DNA of 64,000 bases. It comes from Prostheceraeus crozeri. Its lineage: Eukaryota > Platyhelminthes > Polycladida > Euryleptidae. The translations under genes and the position numbers were made by a program. The stretch lies in assembly GCA_907163375.1 (NCBI GenBank), contig CAJQUW010007987.1:62001-126000 (forward strand), given 5' to 3'. Below, piece after piece: positions 53,132 to 64,000 of this stretch. How positions within the stretch are numbered: position 1 is the stretch's first letter; each line of letters begins with the position of its first letter. The notes under the pieces were generated by a model that saw only the letters and a list, made by a program, of their open reading frames with translations, searched no databases and was not told the DNA's origin.

Positions 53132-55040
53132 GTGAGTTAATTCTTCACGGTTATCCATTCATGTAATGCAAACATAGAATATTAATAACGGAGATTCAAA
53201 TACGCCGAATATGTTATAATAGCTCACTCTAGGAAAGGGAGACTGGCGGAGGAAATTTGGGGCAGGCAAGGCGGGTACCATCTCCTTGCCAAAGACATCA
53301 GAATTTGTGAATTAGCCCACTTGATCTATTCGGACCTGATATCTTTTCATTAATGGAGATGTTGCACTGCATCGCTGCCGTCATAGTTGACTAACGTGTA
53401 TCTGCCAATTCTAGCCTTCTATTGATCAGAGAAGAGTCATTGAATTCATGTTTCATCATTTGAGTCAGCATTTTATACAGCGCCAAATAACTTGAGTAGA
53501 AGACGCATCAGCACTCGCTCAACATTTATAGAATTATTGATATTATCAAAAACACGCAATCAGCAATCTGATGGAAAAACTTTTCTGACTTGAATGTCTT
53601 ATTTCATTTTGTATATTAGTGAAGCCCCTCAATCTTTCTATCAGTATATTCTAGCCAAAAATGGTTTCGTGTCACTATTACATGGGCCAATTAACAGTCT
53701 ACAAAGAAATCTTTTATCGATCAATCGATATCACACATCGTTCGTGTACATCCAACGCACTATAATATAGTAATGAATTATTGAATTTATTGATAAGCAT
53801 AATCGATTTGCTTGCAAAAATAATTCATGAAACTGTGTGAATCGAATCGTACCATATAGAAAATTATCCGAATATGAATTCTATCCATATAGCATCACTC
53901 ATAAAGGCCGTTATCAACTCGGTTCGCTGTTGTTATGACTGAGAATGCTTCGACATTCAACCATTTGGACATTTTGGGGCAACATAGCAAACTAATGCGG
54001 AAATCTAATGACGGAATCGGTACTCTGTATGATGTAGATCTAGGTGGAGAGAATAATCGACTTTGTGCATGACAATTCCACCTATTGCATAAACAAGTCA
54101 CATAGTCCAACAGGAGAAAGTAAAATTTGATTGAGACTTTATCATTGCAAAATCATCAGCGGTTCAAAATGAGGATAAATCTGAGATGAAACTGAATTAT
54201 AGCATCAGAATGGGAGAGAAAGAATGAAATTGAAAGTGAAATAAAGAAAAACTCGGATTGATTAGCGCTTCTGAATAATGAATAAGACGGGGTGAAGATT
54301 ACAGAAGACGCTTCACGAGCGTGTAATCGACAGATCTCGTCAAGCAACAACCACATGTTAATGGAAATTCACAAGAGACAGAATATTTAATCCTTCACCG
54401 ACACAGTCAACACTCAACTTGTCTCGCGGCTTATTCAGTGAGTAATATTAAAGTTGAGGTGAGACTGATTGTAAGTAGTATAGGATTGAGAAGTGTGGAA
54501 ATGTGATGACAACTTCGATATTTGCGTCCGAAAATGATGACAACTTCATTATCAGAAAGTCCTACTCTGTCCGGAAAATCAAGTCAAAACTACTAAGAAT
54601 GCGGTATAATTTCCTGACGCTCTATCCTACATCACAAAATACACCAAACTTCCAGTGGAAAACTTCAATAACAGTTTCTGTGACTTGCACTATAATCTTA
54701 TGCTGCCAGATAACTGCAGCACATGTGGTTGAGGAGAATAGCTACAATTCCTTTTACAACAACCGTTGAAACAGACGGTGACTGAGCTAAAGATGAGCGT
54801 TGCAGCAGAAGGGGGTTAGGCCAATCTGAAGCCTCATCCCTTAACCAAGTCCAGCTGATAAAAAGTGCTTCAGAAGAAAAAAAAAGAAGTTAAACTCTTT
54901 CACTTGTCGTGTAATTTAAAAGCTTGTCTGAAAAATGTAAAAATGTTCTACAACCACAGGAAAAAGGGATCAGAGAAAATTTTGAGTTATATAAGACGAC
55001 GCGATATTTATGTGGCTAACCAAAATCCTCTCCGTCATCA
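53132..55040. other. unannotated DNA, probably KCNQ intron
   Basis: It begins with the splice donor GTGAGT. No sequence for the next KCNQ exon (end of S1 into S2) was found. Short open frames at 54503-54769 and 54865-55140 lack recognisable domains. Confidence 0.45.
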
Positions 55041-58000
55041 CGTTCACAGTCATTGTTTGGACGCCGACAGTTTCACATTCACATTTAGGACGCCGACAGC
55101 TTCACATTTAGGACGCCGACAGCTTCACACTCACATTTAGGACGCCGACAGTTTCACATTCACATTTAGGACGCCGACAGCTTCACAGTCATTGTCAGGA
55201 CGCCGACAGCTTCACAGTCATTGTCAGGACGCCGACAGCTTCACAGTCATTCTTAGGACGCCGACAGCTTCACATTCATTGTCAGGACGCCGACAGTTTC
55301 ACAGTCATTGTTAGGACGCCGACAGCTTCACATTCATTGTCAGGACGCCGACAGTTTCACATTCACATTTAGGACGGCGACAGCTTCACAGTCATTGTGA
55401 GGACGCCGACAGCTTCACATTCATTGCTTGGACGCCGACAGCTTCATATTCACATTTAGGACGCCGACAGCTTCACAGTCATTGTCAGGACGCCGACAGC
55501 TTCACAGTCATTGTTAGGACGCCGACAGCTTCACATTCATTGTCACGACGCCGACAGCTTCACAGTCATTGTTAGGACGCCGACAGCTTCACATTCATTG
55601 TCAGGACGCCGACAGTTTCACATTCACATTTAGGACGGCGACAGCTTCACAGTCATTGTCAGGACGCCGACAGCTTCACATTCATTGCTAGGACGCCGAC
55701 AGCTTCATATTCACATTTAGGACGCCGACAGTTTCACAGTCATTGTCAGGACGCCGACAGCTTCACAGTCATTGCTAGGACGCCGACAGCTTCACATTCA
55801 CATTTAGGACACCGACAGCTTCACATTCACATTTAGGACGCCGACAGCTTCACAGTCATTGCTAGGACGCCGACAGCTTCACATTCACATTTAGGACGCC
55901 GACAGCTTCACAGTCATTGTCAGGACGCCGACAGCTTCACAGTCATTGTCAGGACGCCGACAGCTTCACAGTCATTGTCAGGACGCCGACAGTTTCACAT
56001 TCACATTTAGGACGGCGACAGCTTCACAGTCATTGTCAGGACGCCGACAGCTTCACATTCATTGCTAGGACGCCGACAGCTTCATATTCACATTTAGGAC
56101 GCCGACAGCTTCACAGTCATTGCCAGGACGCCGACAGCTTCACAGTCATTGTTAGGACGCCGACATCTTCACATTCATTGTCACGACGCCGACAGCTTCA
56201 CAGTCATTGTTAGGACGCCGACAGCTTCACTTTCATTGTCAGGACGCCGACAGTTTCACATTCACATTTAGGACGGCGACAGCTTCACAGTCATTGTCAG
56301 GACGCCGACAGCTTCACATTCATTGCTAGGACGCCGACAGCTTCATATTCACATTTAGGACGCCGACAGTTTCACAGTCATTGTCAGGACGCCGACAGCT
56401 TCACAGTCATTGCTAGGACGCCGACAGCTTCACATTCACATTTAGGACACCGACAGCTTCACATTCACATTTAGGACGCCGACAGCTTCACAGTCATTGC
56501 TAGGACGCCGACAGCTTCACATTCACATTTAGGACGCCGACAGCTTCACAGTCATTGTCAGGACGCCGACAGCTTCACAGTCATTGTCAGGAGGCCGACA
56601 GCTTCACAGTCATTGTCAGGACGCCGACAGTTTCACATTCACATTTAGGATGCCGACAGCTTCACATTCACATTTAGGACGCCGACAGCTTCACAGTCAT
56701 TGCTAGGACGCCGACGGCTTCACATTCACATTTAGGACGCCGACAGCTTCACAGTCATTGTCAGGACGCCGACGGCTTCGCATTCACATTTAGGACGGCG
56801 ACAGCTTCACATTCACATTTAGGACGCCGACAGCTTCACATTCACATTTAGGACGCCGACAGCTTCACATTCACATTTGGGACGCCGACAGTTTCACATT
56901 CACATTTAGGACGCCGACAGCTTCACATTCACATTCAGGACGCCGACAGCTTCACATCCATTGCTAGGACGCCGACAGCTTCACATTTACATTTAGGACG
57001 CCGACAGCTTCACAGTCATTGTCAGGACGCCGACAGCTTCACAGTCATGGTCAGGACGCCGACAGCTTCACAGTCATTGTCAGGACGCCGACAGTTTCAC
57101 ATTCACATTTAGGACACCAAAAGCTTCACATTCACATTTAGGACGCCGACAGCTTCACAGTCATTGCTAGGACGCCGAAAGCTTCACATTCACATTTAGG
57201 ACGGCGACAGCTTCACAGTCATTGTTAGGACGCCGACGGCTTCACAGTCATTGCTAGGACGCCGACAGCTTCACATTCACATTTAGGACGCCGACAGCTT
57301 CACAGTCATTGCTAGGACGCCGACAGCTTCACATTCACATTTAGGACGCCGACAGCTTCACAGTCATTGTCAGGACGCCGACAGCTTCACAGTCATTGTC
57401 AGGACGCCGACAGCTTCACATTCACATTTAGGACGGCGACAGCTTCACAGTCATTGTTAGGACGCCGACGGCTTCACAGTCATTGTGAGGACGCCGACAG
57501 CTTCACATTCACATTTAGGACGCCGACAGCTTCACAGTCATTGTCAGGACGCCGACGGCTTCACATTCACATTTAGGACGGCGACAGCCATACATTCACA
57601 TTTAGGACGCCGACAGTTTCACATTCACATTTAGGACGCCGACAGCTTCACATTTAGGACGCCGACAGCTTCACATTCACATTTAGGACGCCGACAGTTT
57701 CACATTCACATTTAGGACGCCGACAGCTTCACATTCACATTCAGGACGCCGACAGCTTCACATCCATTGCTAGGACGCCGACAGCTTCACATTTACATTT
57801 AGGACGCCGACAGCTTCACAGTCATTGTCAGGACGCCGGCAGCTTCACAGTCATTGTCAGGACGCCGACAGCTTCACAGTCATTGTCAGGACGCCGACAG
57901 CTTCACATTCACATTTAGGACACCAAAAGCTTCACATTCACATTTAGGACGCCGACAGCTTCACAGTCATTGCTAGGACGCCGACAGCTTCACATTCACA

Positions 58001-61000
58001 TTTAGGACGGCGACAGCTTCACAGTCATTGTTAGGACGCCGACGGCTTCACAGTCATTGTCAGGACGCCGACAGCTTCACAGTCATTGTCAGGACGTCGA
58101 CAGCTTCACAGTCATTGTCAGGACGCCGACAGTTTCACATTCACATTTAGGACACCAAAAGCTTCACATTCACATTTAGGACGCCGACAGCTTCACAGTC
58201 ATTGCTAGGACGCCGACAGCTTCACATTCACATTTAGGACGGCGACAGCTTCACAGTCATTGTTAGGACGCCGACGGCTTCACAGTCATTGTCAGGACGC
58301 CGACAGCTTCACATTCACATTTAGGACGCCGACAGCTTCACAGTCATTGTCAGGACGCCGACAGCTTCACATTCAGATTTAGGACGCCGACAGCTTCACA
58401 TTCACATTCAGGACGCCGACAGCTTCACATCCATTGCTAGGACGCCGACAGCTTCACATTTACATTTAGGACGCCGACAGCTTCACAGTCATTGTCAGGA
58501 CGCCGACGGCTTCACTGTCATTGTCAGGACGCCGACAGCTTCACATTCACATTTAGGACGCCGACAGCTTCACAGTCATTGTCAGGACGCCGACAGCTTC
58601 ACATTCAGATTTAGGATGCCGACAGCTTCACATTCACATTTAGGACGCCGACAGCTTCACAGTCATTGTCAGGACGCCGACAGCTTCACAGTCATTGTCA
58701 GGACGCCGACAGCTTCACAGTCATTGGCAGGACGACGACAGTTTCACATTCACATTTAGGACACCGACAGCTTCACATTCACATTTAGGACGCCGACAGC
58801 TTCACAGTCATTGATAGGACGCCGACAGCTTCACATTCACATTTAGGACGGCGACAGCTTCACAGTCATTCTTAGGACGCCGACGGCTTCACAGTCATTG
58901 CCAGGACGCCGACAGCTTCACAGTCATTGTCAGGACGCCGACAGCTTCACATTCATAGCTAGGACGCCGACGGCTTCACAGTCATTGTCAGGACGCCGAC
59001 AGCTTCACAGTCATTGTCAGGACGCCGACAGCTTCACATTCACATTTAGGACGCCGACAGCTTCACATTCACATTTAGGACGCCGACAGCTTCACATTCA
59101 CATTTAGGACGCCGACAGCTTCACAGTCATTGTCAGGACGCCGACAGCTTCACAGTCATTGTCAGGACGCCGACAGCTTCACAGTCATTGTTAGGAGGCC
59201 GACAGGTTCACATTCATTGTCAGGACGCCGACAGTTTCACATTCACATTTAGGACGTCGGCAGCTTCACAGTCATTGTCAGGACGCCGACAGCTTCACAT
59301 TCACATTTAGGACGCCGACAGCTTCACATTCAGATTTAGGACGCCGACGGCTTCACATTCACATTTAGGACGCCGACAGCTTCACAGTCATTGTCAGGAC
59401 GCCGACAGCTTCACAGTCATTGTCAGGACGCCGACAGCTTCACAGTCATTGTCAGGACGCCGACAGTTTCACATTCACATTTAGGACGCCGACAGCTTCA
59501 CATTCACATTTAGGACGCCGACAGCTTCACAGTCATTGCTAGGACGCCGACAGCTTCACATTCACATTTAGGACGCCGACAGCTTCACAGTCATTGTCAG
59601 GACGCCGACAGCTTCACATTCACATTTAGGACATTCACATTTAGACGCCGACAGCTTCACATTCACATTTAGGACGCCGACAGCTTCACATCCATTGCTA
59701 GGACGCCGACAGCTTCACATTTACATTTAGGACGCCGACAGCTTCACAGTCATTGTCAGGACGCCGACAGCTTCACAGTCATTGTCAGGACGCCGACAGC
59801 TTCACAGTCATTGTCAGGACGCCGACAGTTTCACATTCACATTTAGGACGCCGACAGCTTCACATTCACATTTAGGACGCCGACAGCTTCACAGTCATTG
59901 CTAGGACGCCGACAGCTTCACATTCACATTTAGGACGGCGACAGCTTCACAGTCATTGTTAGGACGCCGACGGCTTCACAGTCATTGCTAGGACGCCGAC
60001 AGCTTCACATTCACATTTAGGACGCCGACAGCTTCACAGTCATTGCTAGGACGCCGACAGCTTCACATTCACATTTAGGACGGCGACAGCCTTCACAGTC
60101 ATTGTCAGGACGCGGACAGCTTCACAGTCATTGTCAGGACGCCGACGGCTTCACATTCACATTTAGGACGGCGACAGCTTCACATTCACATTTAGGACGC
60201 CGACAGCTTCACAGTTATTGTCAGGACGCCGACAGCTTCACATTCAGATTTAGGACGCCGACAGCTTCACAGTCAGTGTTAGGACGCCGACGATTCACAG
60301 TCATTGCAGGACGCCGACAGCTTCACATTCACATTTAGGACGCGGACAGCTTCACAGTCATTGTCAGGACGCCGACGGCTTCACATTCACATTTAGGACG
60401 GCGACAGCTTCACAATCACATTTAGGACGCCGACAGCTTCACATTCACATTTAGGACGCCGACAGCTTCACATTTAGGACGCCGACAGCTTCACATTCAC
60501 ATTTAGGACGCCGACAGTTTCACATTCACATTTAGGACGCCGACAGCTTCACATTCACATTCAGGACGCCGACAGCTTCACATCCATTGCTAGGACGCCG
60601 ACAGCTTCACATTTACATTTAGGACGCCGACAGCTTCACAGTCATTGTCAGGACGCCGACAGCTTCACAGTCATTGTCAGGACGCCGACAGCTTCACAGT
60701 CATTGTCAGGACGCCGACAGCTTCACATTCACATTTAGGACACCAAAAGCTTCACATTCACATTTAGGACGCCGACAGCTTCACAGTCATTGCTAGGACG
60801 CCGACAGCTTCACATTCACATTTAGGACGGCGACAGCTTCACAGTCATTGTTAGGACGCCGACGGCTTCACAGTCATTGTCAGGACGCCGACAGCTTCAC
60901 AGTAATTGTCAGGACGCCGACAGCTTCACAGTCATTGTCAGGACGCCGACAGTTTCACATTCACATTTAGGACACCGACAGCTTCACATTCATTGCTAGG

Positions 61001-64000
61001 ACGCCGACAGCTTCACATTCACATTTAGGACGGCGACAGCTTCACAGTCATTGTTAGGACGCCGACGGCTTCACAGTCATTGTCAGGACGCCGACAGCTT
61101 CACATTCACAATTAGGACCCCGACAGCTTCACAGTCATTGTCAGGACGTCGACAGCTTCACATTCAGATTTAGGACGCCGACAGCTTCACATTCACATTC
61201 AGGACGCCGACAGCTTCACATCCATTGCTAGGACGCCGACAGCTTCACATTTACATTTAGGACGCCGACAGCTTCACAGTCATTGTCAGGACGCCGACGG
61301 CTTCACAGTCATTGTCAGGACGCCGACAGCTTCACATTCACATTTAGGACGCCGACAGCTTCACAGTCATTGTCAGGACGCCGACAGCTTCACATTCAGA
61401 TTTAGGACGCCGACAGCTTCACATTCACATTTAGGACGCCGACAGCTTCACAGTCATTGTCAGGACGCCGACAGCTTCACAGTCATTGTCAGGACGCCGA
61501 CAGCTTCACAGTCATTGGCAGGACGACGACAGTTTCACATTCACATTTAGGACACCGACAGCTTCACATTCACATTTAGGACGCCGACAGCTTCACAGTC
61601 GTTGTCAGGACACCGACAGCTTCACATTCACATTTAGGACGGCGACAGCTTCACATTCACAGTTAGGACGTTCACATTCACATTTAGGACGCCGACAGTT
61701 TCACATTCACATTTAGGACGCCGACAGTTTCACATTCACATTTAGGACGCCGACAGTTTCACATTCACATTTAGGACGCCGACAGCTTCACATTCACATT
61801 CAGGACGCCGACAGCTTCACATCCATTGCTAGGACGCCGACAGCTTCACATTTACATTTAGGACGCCGACAGCTTCACAGTCATTGTCAGGACGCCGACA
61901 GCTTCACAGTCATTGTCAGGACGCCGACAGCTTCACATTCACATTTAGGACACCAAAAGCTTCACATTCACATTTAGGACGCCGACAGCTTCACAGTCAT
62001 TGCCAGGACGCCGACAGCTTCACATTCACATTTAGGACGGCGACAGCTTCACAGTCATTGTTAGGACGCCGACGGCTTCACAGTCATTGTCAGGACGCCG
62101 ACAGCTTCACAGTCATTGTCAGGACGCCGACAGCTTCACAGTCATTGTCAGGACGCCGACAGTTTCACATTCACATTTAGGACACCAAAAGCTTCACATT
62201 CACATTTAGGACGCCGACAGCTTCACAGTCATTGCTAGGACGCCGACAGCTTCACATTCACATTTAGGACGGCGACAGCTTCACAGTCATTGTTAGGACG
62301 CCGACGGCTTCACAGTCATTGTCAGGACGCCGACAGCTTCACATTCACATTTAGGACGCCGACAGCTTCACAGTCATTGTCAGGACGCCGACAGCTTCAC
62401 ATTCAGATTTAGGACGCCGACAGCTTCACATTCACATTCAGGACGCCGACAGCTTCACATCCATTGCTAGGACGCCGACAGCTTCACATTTACATTTAGG
62501 ACGCCGACAGCTTCACAGTCATTGTCAGGACGCCGACGGCTTCACAGTCATTGTCAGGACGCCGACAGCTTCACATTCACATTTAGGACGCCGACAGCTT
62601 CACAGTCATTGTCAGGACGCCGACAGCTTCACATTCAGATATAGGACGCCGACAGCTTCACATTCACATTTAGGACGCCGACAGCTTCACAGTCATTGTC
62701 AGGACGCCGACAGCTTCGCAGTCATTGTCAGGACGCCGACAGCTTCACAGTCATTGTTAGGACGACGACAGTTTCACATTCACATTTAGGACACCGACAG
62801 CTTCACATTCACATTTAGGACGCCGACAGCTTCACAGTCATTGCTAGGACGCCGACAGCTTCACATTCACATTTAGGACGGCGACAGCTTCACAGTCATT
62901 GTTAGGACGCCGACGGCTTCACAGTCATTGCCAGGACGCCGACAGCTTCACAGTCATTGTCAGGACGCCGACAGCTTCACATTCATAGGTAGGACGCCGA
63001 CGGCTTCACATTCACAATTAGGACCCCGACAGCTTCACAGTCATTGTCAGGACGCCGACAGCTTCACATTCATTGTCAGGACGCCGACAGTTTCACTTTC
63101 ACATTTGGGACGGCTACAGCTTCACAGTCATTGTCAGGACGCCGACAGCTTCACATTCATTGCCAGGACGCCGACAGCTTCACATTCACATTTAGGACGG
63201 CGACAGCTTCACAGTCATTGTTAGGACGCCGACGGCTTCACAGTCATTGTCAGGACGCCGACAGCTTCACATTCACATTTAGGACGCCGACAGCTTCACA
63301 GTCATTGTCAGGACGCCGACAGCTTCACATTCAGATTTAGGACGCCGACAGCTTCACATTCACATTCAGGACGCCGACAGCTTCACATCCATTGCTAGGA
63401 CGCCGACAGCTTCACACATTTAGGACGCCGACAGCTTCACAGTCATTGTCAGGACGCCGACGGCTTCACAGTCATTGTCAGGACGCCGACAGCTTCACAT
63501 TCACATTTAGGACGCCGACAGCTTCACAGTCATTGTCAGGACGCCGACAGCTTCACATTCACATTTAGGACGCCGACAGCTTCACATTCACATTTAGGAC
63601 GCCGACAGCTTCACAGTCATTGTCAGGACGCCGACAGCTTCACAGTCATTGTCAGGACGCCGACAGCTTCACAGTCATTGTCAGGACGCCGACAGCTTCA
63701 CATTCACATTTAGGACGCCGACAGCTTCACATTCACATTTAGGACGCCGACAGCTTCACAGTCATTGTCAGGACGCCGACAGCTTCACATTCACATTTAG
63801 GACGGCGACAGCTTCACATTCACATTTAGGACGCCGACAGTTTCACATTCACATTTAGGACGCCGACAGTTTCACATTCACATTTAGGACGCCGACAGCT
63901 TCACATTCACATTTAGGACGCCGACAGTTTCACATTCACATTTAGGACGCCGACAGCTTCACATTCACATTCAGGACGCCGACAGCTTCACATCCATTGC
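55041..64000. repeat. 29-bp minisatellite, about 309 copies, runs off the window
   Basis: Each unit begins GGACGCCGACAGCTTCACA and ends in one of two main tails: TTCACATTTA or GTCATTGTCA (with TGCTA and TGTTA forms). Rare marker variants (GACACCAAAAG, GGACGGCGACAG, CATCCATTGCTA, CATTTACATTTA) recur in the same order, which shows block duplications within the array. Because 29 is not a multiple of 3, short open frames rich in His-Ser and Phe-Thr arise repeatedly; they are artefacts. The array probably lies in the intron after the KCNQ exon, and its right end is outside the window. Confidence 0.95.

Noticed and set aside
55917-63858. Repeated short open frames rich in His-Ser-Phe-Thr
   Set aside because: They recur with the 29-bp unit and end wherever the frame cycles; no gene structure is present.
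55041-64000. CRISPR array
   Set aside because: The units are directly contiguous with no unique spacers, and the setting is eukaryotic.

Overview
The window is AT-rich metazoan DNA, probably from an aquatic invertebrate; the phylum cannot be fixed from sequence alone. Support for this comes from a spliced exon with GT/AG borders that matches the S1 exon of a KCNQ (Kv7) potassium channel, from DNA transposons of the hAT and Tc1 types, from tRNA-derived SINEs and from long tandem arrays. No bacterial gene organisation is visible, and almost nothing codes for host protein.

Layout. 1-8.8 kb: unannotated AT-rich DNA with a 74-bp tandem duplication, a perfect 18-bp-arm palindrome, small inverted repeats and a possible SINE. 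8.8-14.0 kb: a transposon cluster. It holds a 760-bp hAT remnant, then a 4.33-kb hAT-type element with a perfect 8-bp target duplication. Inside that lie a probable second hAT-like element in the opposite sense and the 3' part of a Tc1-like element. 14.0-18.9 kb: mostly featureless, with one hairpin. 18.9-21.9 kb: a transposase-like gene of a DDD family with a Cys cluster, broken by one frameshift and flanked on both sides by six identical, same-direction 14-bp repeats. 22.7-25.8 kb: a 650-bp foldback element, a tRNA-derived SINE and a 1.12-kb internally deleted Tc1 element with both ends. 26.5-30.8 kb: a short 32-bp tandem repeat and a doubtful GC-rich inverted-end element.

30.8-45.4 kb is a block of three tandem arrays: an 11.4-kb satellite of 41-bp units (about 279 copies), a 30-bp minisatellite (about 32 copies) and a 1.85-kb CT/GA tract. 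The very long open frames here come from repeat units without stop codons and should not be read as genes. 45.4-55.0 kb is mostly plain DNA. It carries a second copy of the SINE, a tRNA-like SINE head, a hammerhead-ribozyme-like motif and the 91-nt KCNQ exon at 53041-53131. From 55.04 kb to the window edge runs a 29-bp minisatellite (about 309 copies).

Interpretation. If the KCNQ exon is real, the flanking arrays probably lie in the introns on either side of it. No neighbouring exon could be seen, so how far the gene extends is inference. The rest is best read as intronic or intergenic DNA shaped by DNA transposons and by unequal exchange in tandem arrays.
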